Assembly (NCBI GenBank): GCA_011052285.1
Contig: DRJH01000026.1
Location: forward strand, 1 to 6,874
DNA length: 6,874 nt
From: Gammaproteobacteria bacterium
GTDB taxonomy: Bacteria; Pseudomonadota; Gammaproteobacteria; Arenicellales; DRJH01
Reading direction: 5' to 3'
The translations under genes were made by a program, and so were the position numbers. Of this stretch, positions 1-6,302 are shown in pieces. Under the pieces are notes generated by a model, which saw only the letters and a program-made list of their open reading frames with translations, had not been told where the DNA came from and did not search any database. Each line of letters starts with the position of its first letter. The first letter of the stretch is position 1.

Positions 1-77
1 ACATTAGTTCTGTTCTTGCCCAGGCTTACCGGCCTGGCGAAGTACCGATTGCAGTACTGGCAGTTGTATACGGGCCG
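1..77. other. Flank downstream of alaS with two short dyads
   Basis: This stretch follows the alaS stop on the minus strand. It holds two small inverted repeats: AGTAC (41-45) with GTACT (54-58), and CCAGGC (20-25) with GCCTGG (32-37) around a 6-nt loop. No T-run follows either one within the window, so they cannot be called an intrinsic terminator. In relatives the next gene is usually lysC or csrA. A minus-strand ATG occurs at 4-2, but it has no convincing Shine-Dalgarno and only one further base is visible, so no gene is called. Confidence 0.35.
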
Positions 78-2687
78 TCATGGTGCAGCTTTCAGCCGTT
101 CCCGAACCCAGGGTTCGACCGCAGCCAATGCGGCCGGTAATTGCCCCACGTCGGGGCCGCCTCCCTGGGCCATACCCGGCCTGCCACCACCACGACCACC
201 CACCAGCACAGCCAATTGGGCCACCAGTTTGCCGGCTGGAACAATCCCGGACAGACCTTTGCTCACGCCACAGATCAACATGACTTTATCATCCCGGACA
301 GCAGCCAGCACCACCACGGCCGAACCAAGCTTGTCCTTTAACTGATCAATAGTCTGACGCATGGTATCGACTTCGGCAACCGCCACCTGGGCAGCCACCA
401 CACGAATACCATCAATATCAAGCGCCGCCGCGACCAGATCCTCACCACTTTCCCGTACCTGTTGCTGCTGCAACTGTTTCAGTTGCTGCTCCAGCTGTCG
501 CTGCCGATCCAGCAACTGTCGGGTTTTCATCAGCAGTTCAATCGGTGAGGCTTTTACTGTGCTGCCAAGTTGTTGTACCAGGGAGCGCTGCTGCTGTACA
601 TAGTGCACGGCGACCTGCCCGGTCACTGCCTCGATACGTCGTACCCCGGCAGCAACACCGGATTCGGCCATAATATAGACACTACCAATCACCCCGGTCC
701 TCGGCACATGCGTGCCACCACACAACTCATGGGAAAAGTCGCCCATACTGACCACCCGCACCTCATCCTCGTATTTCTCTCCAAATAGTGCCATCGCACC
801 ACTGGCCCTGGCTTCCTCAAGCTTCATAAGCTGTGTCGTTACCACATGATCAGCGAGAATTTCCGCATTGGCCAAGGCCTCGACCTGTTGCAGTTGCTCC
901 GGTTTTGGGGCCTGAAAATGAGAAAAATCAAAGCGCAAACGATCCGGTGCAACCAGGGAGCCTTTTTGCTGTACATGGCTACCCAACACTTGCTTCAGTG
1001 CAGCATGTAACAAATGCGTTGCAGAATGATTGCGCGCAGTCGCCATTCGCGACGCCGCTGCCACTTCGACCTTGACCTCGGCCCCTGACGACAGGCAACC
1101 GGAAAGCAGTTTGCCGTAGTGACCAATAACCCCGCCGGGCAGTTTCTGCACGTCGGTAACATCGAATACGGCATTATCAGTACTGATCCGGCCTCGGTCC
1201 GCAACCTGTCCGCCGCTTTGGGCATAAAAGGCCGTACAGTCCAGGGCCAGCAATCCATCCTGTCCCGCTGTCAGCTGCGACACCGCCTGCCCGGCATGCT
1301 GCTGGGCCAGTACCCGACCGTTGTTGGTCGTGGTTTCATAGCCAACAAAATGGCTCGGCTGCGAGACTTCAAAGTGGTTTTTTTCGACCTCGGCAAAGTG
1401 ACCAGCGGCCCTGGCACGGGCCCGTTGTGCGGCCATCAAGGCATCAAAACCCACTGTATCCACCTGAAGTTGGCGCTCCCGTGCCATATCCATGGTCAAA
1501 TCCAGTGGAAAACCATACGTATCATAAAGCTTGAAGGCCACTGCCCCGGAAAGCGTATCGCCATGAGTTTGGGTCATTTCCCGGCGCAGAATAGCCATGC
1601 CCTGGTCCAGGGTTTCTGCAAACTTCAACTCTTCCTGTTTCAAAACCTGCTCAACCAATGGCGCCGCTTCCCGCAATTCTGGATATGCTGCAGCCATTTC
1701 CTGTACCAGCGCCGGTACCAGCCGATAAAAAAACGGCAACTGACCACCGAGCATATAGCCATGGCGAACCGCACGCCGAATAATCCGTCGCAATACATAG
1801 CCCCGGCCTTCATTACCTGGCATCACACCATCGGTAATCAGAAAAGCCGTGGAGCGGATATGATCGGCAATCACCCGCAGTGACTGGCTGTCAGGATTCT
1901 TAACCCCGAGTACCCCGGCCGCGGCCTGGATCAAATTTTGAAACAGATCGATATCATAGTTACTGTGTACACCCTGTAACACTGCGGCCAGTCGCTCCAG
2001 CCCCATGCCAGTATCCACAGACGGCCTCGGCAATGGCACCAGGGTGCCGCTGGCATCGCGGTTATATTGCATGAACACCAGATTCCAGATTTCAATATAG
2101 CGATCACCGTCTTCCTCTGCGGTCCCCGGCGGACCACCCGCAACTTGCGGACCATGGTCATAAAAAATTTCACTGCAGGGGCCGCAGGGACCGGTATCAC
2201 CCATACTCCAGAAGTTATCCTCGCCATCGATACGGGTAAAACACTGTGGATGAATTCCGATATCATCCAACCAGATGGCTGCTGCCTCGTCATCGTCCGC
2301 ATAGACCGTGACCCACAGCTTTTCCGGTGCCAAGCCGATTTCTTCGGTCAACAAGCGCCAGGCATGATGGATTGCCTCACGCTTAAAATAATCCCCAAAA
2401 CTGAAATTACCCATCATCTCGAAAAAAGTGTGATGACGGGCCGTGTAGCCAACATTATCCAGATCATTGTGCTTGCCACCGGCACGCACACAACGCTGTA
2501 CCGTCACGGCACGCGGATAGTCGCGTTGTTCCAGCCCCAGGAAGGTGTCCTTGAACTGCACCATACCGGCATTGGTGAACAGCAAGGTAGGATCATTTTG
2601 CGGCACTAGCGGACTGCTGCGGACCACCTTGTGACCGTTATTGTGAAAATAATCAAGAAATAACTGGCGAATTGCAGCCGTCTTCAT
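78..2687 (-). CDS. alaS: Alanine--tRNA ligase (AlaRS)
   Basis: Cytoplasmic class II synthetase that charges tRNA-Ala with alanine and clears mischarged Ser/Gly-tRNA-Ala. The 869 residues are close to the 876 of E. coli. The N-terminal catalytic domain shows the motif 1 region (DPTLLFTNAGM, about 32-42), motif 2 (about 62-102, with TARHHTFFEMMGNFSFGDYF) and motif 3 (GNEGRGYVLRRIIRR, 291-305). The editing domain has its zinc ligands, H554-xxx-H558 (HSATH) and C656-xxx-H660 (CGGTH). A Gln-rich coiled coil at about 718-746 leads to the C-Ala domain with the glycine-rich loop at 830-845. That loop reads RPGMAQ where RPDMAQ is usual. The start codon is ATG, 12 bp after the recX stop. The Shine-Dalgarno is weak (AGAGA), so translation is probably coupled to recX. 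The protein is complete with no sign of decay. Confidence 0.98.
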   Translation of the reverse strand: MKTAAIRQLFLDYFHNNGHKVVRSSPLVPQNDPTLLFTNAGMVQFKDTFLGLEQRDYPRAVTVQRCVRAGGKHNDLDNVGYTARHHTFFEMMGNFSFGDYFKREAIHHAWRLLTEEIGLAPEKLWVTVYADDDEAAAIWLDDIGIHPQCFTRIDGEDNFWSMGDTGPCGPCSEIFYDHGPQVAGGPPGTAEEDGDRYIEIWNLVFMQYNRDASGTLVPLPRPSVDTGMGLERLAAVLQGVHSNYDIDLFQNLIQAAAGVLGVKNPDSQSLRVIADHIRSTAFLITDGVMPGNEGRGYVLRRIIRRAVRHGYMLGGQLPFFYRLVPALVQEMAAAYPELREAAPLVEQVLKQEELKFAETLDQGMAILRREMTQTHGDTLSGAVAFKLYDTYGFPLDLTMDMARERQLQVDTVGFDALMAAQRARARAAGHFAEVEKNHFEVSQPSHFVGYETTTNNGRVLAQQHAGQAVSQLTAGQDGLLALDCTAFYAQSGGQVADRGRISTDNAVFDVTDVQKLPGGVIGHYGKLLSGCLSSGAEVKVEVAAASRMATARNHSATHLLHAALKQVLGSHVQQKGSLVAPDRLRFDFSHFQAPKPEQLQQVEALANAEILADHVVTTQLMKLEEARASGAMALFGEKYEDEVRVVSMGDFSHELCGGTHVPRTGVIGSVYIMAESGVAAGVRRIEAVTGQVAVHYVQQQRSLVQQLGSTVKASPIELLMKTRQLLDRQRQLEQQLKQLQQQQVRESGEDLVAAALDIDGIRVVAAQVAVAEVDTMRQTIDQLKDKLGSAVVVLAAVRDDKVMLICGVSKGLSGIVPAGKLVAQLAVLVGGRGGGRPGMAQGGGPDVGQLPAALAAVEPWVRERLKAAP

Positions 2688-2699
2688 GGTTGATTGTCT

Positions 2700-3158
2700 C
2701 TATTCATCCTCTACAGCCCGTTCAATTCTGGCCGGCATATGGCAACGAATCTGCTCACTGCTAAACCCCCTGGACTGTAGGTGTCGGGCCTGCCGGGCCC
2801 ATTCCCGATAATTGCTGGCAGGGGTGGAAAAGCGACGTTGCCAGTGTTGCAGCAGTACCGCAGACCAGTCTACCTGCTCAAGCTGGGGCTCGAAAATATT
2901 GGCCGATACACCCCGCAGTTCCAACTCCCGACGCAATTTTAATGGCCCGTCACCACGCTGCACACGATAATGCACATAGGTTTCCGTGAAACGCCGATCA
3001 CTCAACAAGCCTTGCTGTTGCAGCTGTTGCAGTGCAGCGGTAACCTCACTCGATGGATAGCCCCTGCTGACCAGCTTTTGTTGCAGCTCACCAACCGCAT
3101 GCTCGCGCCGGGCCAGCAAGCGCATCGCCGCATCCTCGACTGGATAAGAGGGCCGCAC
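2700..3158 (-). CDS. recX: Regulatory protein RecX
   Basis: Small cytoplasmic modulator of RecA. In the family it binds the RecA filament, blocks its extension and dampens recombinase and co-protease activity. The 152 residues are near the usual 150-170. The three-helix repeats are recognisable: RLLARREHAVGELQQKL (13-29), GLLSDRRFTETYVHYRVQRGDGP (50-72) followed by LRRELELRGVS (75-85), and a C-terminal module with ARQARHLQSRGFSSEQI (121-137). The start taken is GTG at 3158, which keeps the whole first helix; an in-frame TAG lies seven codons upstream. An ATG at codon 12 (3125) has a better Shine-Dalgarno (GAGG, 8 nt upstream) but would cut into helix 1. The gene lies 33 bp after recA and 12 bp before alaS. 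No hairpin-plus-T-run separates it from recA, so it is likely cotranscribed. Confidence 0.95.
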   Translation of the reverse strand: MRPSYPVEDAAMRLLARREHAVGELQQKLVSRGYPSSEVTAALQQLQQQGLLSDRRFTETYVHYRVQRGDGPLKLRRELELRGVSANIFEPQLEQVDWSAVLLQHWQRRFSTPASNYREWARQARHLQSRGFSSEQIRCHMPARIERAVEDE

Positions 3159-3191
3159 AGGTATGGCGCGAAAGCACTAGGGTTTTATGAA

Positions 3192-4217
3192 TCAGGCTTG
3201 CACAGCCGCAGCCGCACCGGCAAACTCCGGCAAACCGTGTCGGCTACGCAAGTCGGCTTCAAGCTGTGCGGCCATTTCAGGGTGATCCAAAAGGAACTGG
3301 CGGGCATTGTCCCGCCCCTGGCCGATACGTTCACCCTGACAGCTATACCAGGATCCCGATTTTTCCACCAGACCATCCTCTACTGCCATATCCACCAATT
3401 CCCCCTCCAGAGAAATACCCACATTGTATAAAATATCGAACTCGGTCTGTTTAAAGGGTGGTGCGACCTTGTTCTTGATCACCTTGACCCGGGTCCGGCT
3501 ACCGGTCACTTCATCACCTTTCTTGATAGCGCCGATTCTACGAATATCCATACGCACCGAAGCATAGAATTTCAGGGCGTTGCCACCGGAGGTGGTCTCC
3601 GGGTTGCCGAACATGACGCCGATTTTCATGCGGATCTGGTTGATGAAGATCACCAGGGTATTGGAACGTTTGATATTGGCCGTCAACTTGCGCAAGGCCT
3701 GCGACATCAGTCGGGCCTGCAGCCCCACATGCACATCACCCATTTCCCCTTCGATTTCAGCCTTCGGCGTTAACGCTGCGACCGAGTCGATCACCACCAC
3801 GTCGATAGCAGCAGAACGGACCAGCATATCCGCAATTTCCAATGCCTGTTCCCCGGTATCAGGCTGCGCTACCAGCAGGTTGTCAACGTCAACCCCGATG
3901 CGACCGGCATAGCCGGGATCAAGCGCGTGTTCCGCATCGATAAATGCCGCGGTACCCCCTTGTTTCTGCGCTTGCGCAATCACCGATAGCGTTAGTGTCG
4001 TTTTTCCAGAGGATTCCGGGCCGTAAATTTCAGCCACCCGACCCTTGGGTAAACCACCGATGCCAAGTGCGATATCCAGCCCTAATGAGCCGGTCGATAT
4101 GGCCGCGATATTGGCATCAATATGCTCATCTCCGAGGCGCATGACCGAACCCTTGCCAAATTGTCGTTCGATCTGTCCCAACGCCGCACTCAAGGCCTTG
4201 GCTTTTTTGTCGTCCAT
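3192..4217 (-). CDS. recA: Recombinase RecA
   Basis: ATP-dependent strand-exchange protein. It forms filaments on single-stranded DNA, drives homologous recombination and stimulates LexA self-cleavage. It has 341 residues; E. coli RecA has 353. Walker A is GPESSGKT (66-73, Lys72), Glu96 is in FIDAEHALD, and Walker B is VVVIDS (140-145, Asp144). Loop L1 is around EGEMGDVHVGLQAR (156-169), and loop L2 with its flank is NQIRMKIGVMFGNPETTSGG (193-212, including Gln194). The C-terminal domain ends in FAGAAAAVQA and lacks the strongly acidic tail of E. coli RecA. The ATG start has a strong Shine-Dalgarno (GAGGGAG, 4229-4223). A four-codon frame ATG AGG GAG AAA ends in TAA, overlapping the recA start by one base (TAATG). 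This is the first gene of the recA-recX-alaS set, with its own promoter in the 183 bp upstream. Confidence 0.99.
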   Translation of the reverse strand: MDDKKAKALSAALGQIERQFGKGSVMRLGDEHIDANIAAISTGSLGLDIALGIGGLPKGRVAEIYGPESSGKTTLTLSVIAQAQKQGGTAAFIDAEHALDPGYAGRIGVDVDNLLVAQPDTGEQALEIADMLVRSAAIDVVVIDSVAALTPKAEIEGEMGDVHVGLQARLMSQALRKLTANIKRSNTLVIFINQIRMKIGVMFGNPETTSGGNALKFYASVRMDIRRIGAIKKGDEVTGSRTRVKVIKNKVAPPFKQTEFDILYNVGISLEGELVDMAVEDGLVEKSGSWYSCQGERIGQGRDNARQFLLDHPEMAAQLEADLRSRHGLPEFAGAAAAVQA

Positions 4218-4222
4218 TATTT

Positions 4223-4229
4223 CTCCCTC
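4223..4229 (-). promoter_or_regulatory. recA ribosome binding site
   Basis: The minus strand reads GAGGGAG, with the GAGG core 8 nt before the recA ATG. It is the strongest Shine-Dalgarno in the window and supports the start at 4217. Confidence 0.8.
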
Positions 4230-4245
4230 ATGTATCCATACGTTA

Positions 4246-4290
4246 CCCGCCTTCCCTCACGACGGCTCCTATTCCCGGACAGCCTCCCAG
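4246..4290 (-). repeat. Solo, partly deleted copy of the inverted-repeat element
   Basis: On the minus strand, positions 4290-4277 (CTGGGAGGCTGTCC) match the left end of the 214-bp element (6087-6100) exactly over 14 nt. Over the 20-nt terminal repeat (4288-4269) the copy is 18/20 identical to the right end and 16/20 to the left end, with transitions only. Further in, AGGAGCCGTCGT then GAGGGAAGGC resembles the element's AGGAGTCG and, beyond a gap, GTCGTAGCGAGGGAAAGC (6162-6179). It therefore looks like a remnant with the internal hairpins deleted. It lies in the recA leader between the predicted transcription start and the Shine-Dalgarno. Confidence 0.6.
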
Positions 4291-4306
4291 GCGCAAAGGC
4301 AGCATT

Positions 4307-4323
4307 TCGAAAAATAATTTCGA
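4307..4323. promoter_or_regulatory. Perfect dyad at the recA transcription start (possible operator)
   Basis: TCGAAA (4307-4312) and TTTCGA (4318-4323) form a perfect 6-bp inverted repeat around a 5-bp AT spacer. It begins about 7 bp downstream of the recA -10 box, where a repressor would cover the start of transcription. It does not match the usual gammaproteobacterial LexA box. Its role as a binding site is inferred from symmetry and position only. Confidence 0.4.
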
Positions 4324-4329
4324 GCGCGG

Positions 4330-4358
4330 ATTATAACACTGCAACATGAGCATGACAC
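4330..4358 (-). promoter_or_regulatory. Predicted sigma70 promoter of recA
   Basis: On the minus strand a perfect -10 box TATAAT (4335-4330) lies 17 bp from GTGTCA (4358-4353), which matches 4 of 6 positions of the -35 consensus. It is in the intergenic region upstream of recA and gives a leader of roughly 105 nt. No CTGT-N8-ACAG LexA site is found between 4218 and 4400. Confidence 0.6.
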
Positions 4359-4400
4359 GCAAGTTTTGGGCTTTGCAAGGGCTCCCTCCAGGAGACAGTA

Positions 4401-4892
4401 CTACCACGGGTAAGACCGCAAAGCGGACAAAAGCCCTTGCAGCGCGGCCTGTACCGTTTGTAACCGCACCTCTTCACGATCTCCCTCAAAAAAAAACCGG
4501 CATGACCAAATGTATTGTTTACCATCCTGCCAAGCGATGTATACAGTCCCCACCGGTTTATCTGGGGTACCCCCTCCCGGCCCGGCAACTCCGCTCACGG
4601 CAACTCCCCATTGCGCACCAATACGCTGACAACCCCCTGCCACCATGGCCTCGACGACCTCGGCACTGACCGCACCAGCGCTTGCCAGAACAGCTGCTGA
4701 AACCCCCACCAGGGCTACCTTAGAAGCGTTGCTATAGGTGATGAACCCACCCTCAAACCACGCCGAACTACCAGCAATAGCGGTGATTACCTGGGCAATC
4801 GAGCCGCCGGTACAAGACTCCACGGTGATCAGCCGTTGCTGCCGTCGTAACAATTCCTGACCCACCAAGGTCGAGATCTGCTGCAAATTCAT
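4401..4892 (-). CDS. pncC: Nicotinamide-nucleotide amidohydrolase PncC (CinA C-terminal family)
   Basis: Cytoplasmic enzyme that deamidates nicotinamide mononucleotide to nicotinate mononucleotide, recycling the NMN released by the NAD-dependent DNA ligase. It has 163 residues, against 165 for E. coli PncC (YgaD). It is the stand-alone form, without the N-terminal MoaB-like domain of long CinA proteins. Family signatures are ESCTGGSIAQ (25-34), GGFITYSNASKVALVGV (48-64), the glycine-rich SGVAGPGGGTPDKPVGTVYIAW (100-121) and FEGDREEVRLQTV (135-147). The ATG start has AGGA seven nt upstream. The gene starts 36 bp after the transporter stop and sits immediately upstream of recA, as in E. coli. 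A run of nine T in the coding strand (4496-4488) encodes three Phe at about 133-135. Confidence 0.95.
   Translation of the reverse strand: MNLQQISTLVGQELLRRQQRLITVESCTGGSIAQVITAIAGSSAWFEGGFITYSNASKVALVGVSAAVLASAGAVSAEVVEAMVAGGCQRIGAQWGVAVSGVAGPGGGTPDKPVGTVYIAWQDGKQYIWSCRFFFEGDREEVRLQTVQAALQGLLSALRSYPW
4488..4496 (-). repeat. Nine-T homopolymer inside pncC
   Basis: The coding strand reads nine consecutive T (Phe-Phe-Phe) just before the conserved EGDRE segment. A slip here would change the last 28 or so residues. The frame in this sequence is intact. Confidence 0.9.
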
Positions 4893-4928
4893 CCGCCAAT
4901 CCTATTCAACGGCACCGGATAAGTGTCG

Positions 4929-6086
4929 TCACTCGTCATTTTGTTGGTCTTCGCCCATCAGGTCTGCCAGGTCGACATCATCCGCGGCCGCTGCTGTCGT
5001 GGATGGAACCTCGGAACCGAGCAGGATAGATAACCAGCGCGTGTGCTCGTTGCTTTCCACAGCAATTTTTACCAACATGGACAGCGGCACCGACAAAAAC
5101 ATACCCACCGGGCCCAGCACCCAACCCCAGAACACCAGCGACACAAATACCACCAGGGTGGAAAGACCCAGACTGCGACCCAGGAATTTCGGCTCAATGA
5201 CATTTCCGACCAGATTATTGACCACCACGAAGCCCGCAGCAACCCACAATGCGGTACTGGCTCCCAATTGCACCAGAGCCAGCAAAATGGCCGGCACCGC
5301 TGCGATCACCGAACCGATATTGGGTACGAAATTAAGAAAGAACGCGAGCACACCCCAGAGCGCGGCAAAGTCAACCTTCAGGACCAGCAACCAGATCCAA
5401 ACCGTCAGCCCTGTAGCCAGGCTGGTTGCAGTTTTAATCAACAAGTAGCGCTGCACATTGCTGATAAAGCGTCGTGACCGAGCCAGGTATTGCTGTGGAT
5501 TTTTCAGTGCGGCGTGCAATTTCCCGGGTAGGGTGACACTCTCCTGCAGCAGAAAAACCACGGTCAAAAGAATCATAAATACATTGGTTAATACTCCACC
5601 TAAGCTATTGACCAGGCTGCCAACCAGACCAATGGCAGCTGCAGGATCCAGATATTGGAGGAACTTCTGTTGAGAAAGATCAATACCCAGTGGTTCAAAA
5701 AAAGTCAGAAAGTGCAAAGCCAGCGCATGTAAACGCTGCTGATAGAGTGGAACCGCGCGACTGAAACTGTCAACAGAATGCCCTACCCCGATCACCAAGA
5801 CTAAAACAGCAAGCAAAATGACCGACAACACCAGCAGTAGTGATAACCAGGACGGTAACCCGCGCTGGCGCAACCACAGCAGTGGAGGTGTGCCAATAAT
5901 GGCCAGAAATGCCGACAACAGAAAGGGCGTCAACAATTCCTGAGAAGCCTTCATCCCGGCCACTACGATAACAAAGGCAGCCAGGGTCAAAAGCATCCGG
6001 GCCGGGGCTGAAAACCCGCCACTACTGCCGCGGGGTCGCCGCCCCGGTGATGGTGGAAACAGGAAAGGACTCAGTTGTTTGCTCAT
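4929..6086 (-). CDS. AI-2E / PerM family membrane transporter
   Basis: Inner-membrane protein of the AI-2E (UPF0118, TqsA/PerM) family. Members have been linked to autoinducer-2 export, sodium/proton exchange or permease-like roles; the substrate here is unknown. With the start at 6086 it has 385 residues. After a Pro/Arg/Gly-rich N-terminus (1-30), hydrophobic segments lie at about 31-47, 51-68, 78-104, 153-181, 216-238, 240-271, 274-295 and 306-340. The soluble stretch at 105-150 and the hallmark segment FLNFVPNIGSVIAAVPAI (250-267) fit the family, as does NNLVGNVIEPKFLGRSLGLS (290-309). The tail is acidic (ADDVDLADLMGEDQQNDE). The frame stays open to an ATG at 6314, but those 76 codons come almost entirely from the inverted-repeat element, so ATG 6086 is preferred. 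It has no clear Shine-Dalgarno (CAGCCTCCCAG precedes it). It may be cotranscribed with pncC. Confidence 0.9.
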   Translation of the reverse strand: MSKQLSPFLFPPSPGRRPRGSSGGFSAPARMLLTLAAFVIVVAGMKASQELLTPFLLSAFLAIIGTPPLLWLRQRGLPSWLSLLLVLSVILLAVLVLVIGVGHSVDSFSRAVPLYQQRLHALALHFLTFFEPLGIDLSQQKFLQYLDPAAAIGLVGSLVNSLGGVLTNVFMILLTVVFLLQESVTLPGKLHAALKNPQQYLARSRRFISNVQRYLLIKTATSLATGLTVWIWLLVLKVDFAALWGVLAFFLNFVPNIGSVIAAVPAILLALVQLGASTALWVAAGFVVVNNLVGNVIEPKFLGRSLGLSTLVVFVSLVFWGWVLGPVGMFLSVPLSMLVKIAVESNEHTRWLSILLGSEVPSTTAAAADDVDLADLMGEDQQNDE

Positions 6087-6088
6087 CT

Positions 6089-6108
6089 GGGAGGCTGTCC
6101 AAGGACAG
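6089..6108 (+). repeat. Left terminal inverted repeat
   Basis: GGGAGGCTGTCCAAGGACAG. The inner 14 nt, CTGTCC-AA-GGACAG, are a 6-bp stem on their own. It lies two bases from the transporter start codon. With the two flanking bases, CTGGGAGGCTGTCC equals the copy at 4290-4277. Confidence 0.75.
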
Positions 6109-6147
6109 GAGTCGACCGGTTTGTTGCTCCTGCAAAACCGGCACTTG

Positions 6148-6161
6148 CGCCATCCATGGCG
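6148..6161. repeat. Internal palindrome of the element
   Basis: CGCCAT-CC-ATGGCG is a 6-bp perfect stem with a 2-nt centre. Together with CCGGTTT/AAACCGG at 6116-6141, it makes the left third of the element strongly foldable in either strand. Confidence 0.7.
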
Positions 6162-6282
6162 GTCGTAGCGAGGGAAAGCTGCTTTGAGGTCAATTTTCTC
6201 ATGATTTGAGGCGAATACTGGTTGTATGTAACGAGAATCAGGGGGAAAAATGGCCAGAGTCAGCTTTTCCGCAGTAGGCTTT

Positions 6283-6302
6283 CTGTTCTCGGACAGCCTC
6301 CC
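6283..6302 (-). repeat. Right terminal inverted repeat
   Basis: The minus strand reads GGGAGGCTGTCCGAGAACAG. It differs from the left repeat by two transitions (positions 13 and 16 of 20). Confidence 0.75.

Larger units (their letters stand above)
6089..6302. mobile_element. 214-bp MITE-like element with terminal inverted repeats
   Basis: Its left end, GGGAGGCTGTCCAAGGACAG (6089-6108), is matched inverted by the right end (6302-6283), which reads GGGAGGCTGTCCGAGAACAG. The ends are 18/20 identical and perfect over the outer 12. Each end itself contains a CTGT-N6-ACAG dyad. The interior has two more palindromes: CCGGTTT/AAACCGG (6116-6122, 6135-6141) and CGCCAT-CC-ATGGCG (6148-6161). There is no transposase and no convincing gene inside, so any movement would need a transposase acting in trans. 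No target-site duplication is obvious. A related solo end lies near 4269-4288. Size and structure suit a MITE or a long intergenic repeat, not a simple REP. Confidence 0.65.

Noticed and set aside
2..4. Minus-strand ATG at the left edge as the start of lysC or csrA after alaS
   Set aside because: Only one base of the next codon is visible and there is no clear Shine-Dalgarno, so the gene identity would rest on synteny alone.
20..37. CCAGGC/GCCTGG dyad as the alaS terminator
   Set aside because: The stem has six bp and no T-run follows on the minus strand.
480..530. CAG/CTG-rich low-complexity stretch as a DNA repeat
   Set aside because: It encodes the Gln/Leu-rich coiled coil of AlaRS; the repetition follows from the protein sequence.
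1375..1390. A-AAA-AAC slippery heptamer in alaS (minus strand, in the GAA AAA AAC codons)
   Set aside because: It occurs in the middle of a normal full-length protein, and I saw no stimulatory structure or meaningful -1 product; it is likely chance in a Glu-Lys-Asn run.
1119..1883. Long open frame antisense to alaS (254 codons)
   Set aside because: It lies wholly within alaS on the opposite strand, has no family features and no ribosome binding site, and is a shadow of the alaS codon usage.
4271..4288. ACAG in the recA leader repeat as half of a LexA box
   Set aside because: The partner position eight bases away reads TCCT, not CTGT, and the ACAG belongs to the terminal-repeat sequence shared with 6089-6302.
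4382..4394. CTCCAGGAG symmetry next to the pncC stop as a terminator
   Set aside because: The stem is four bp with no loop space and no T-run.
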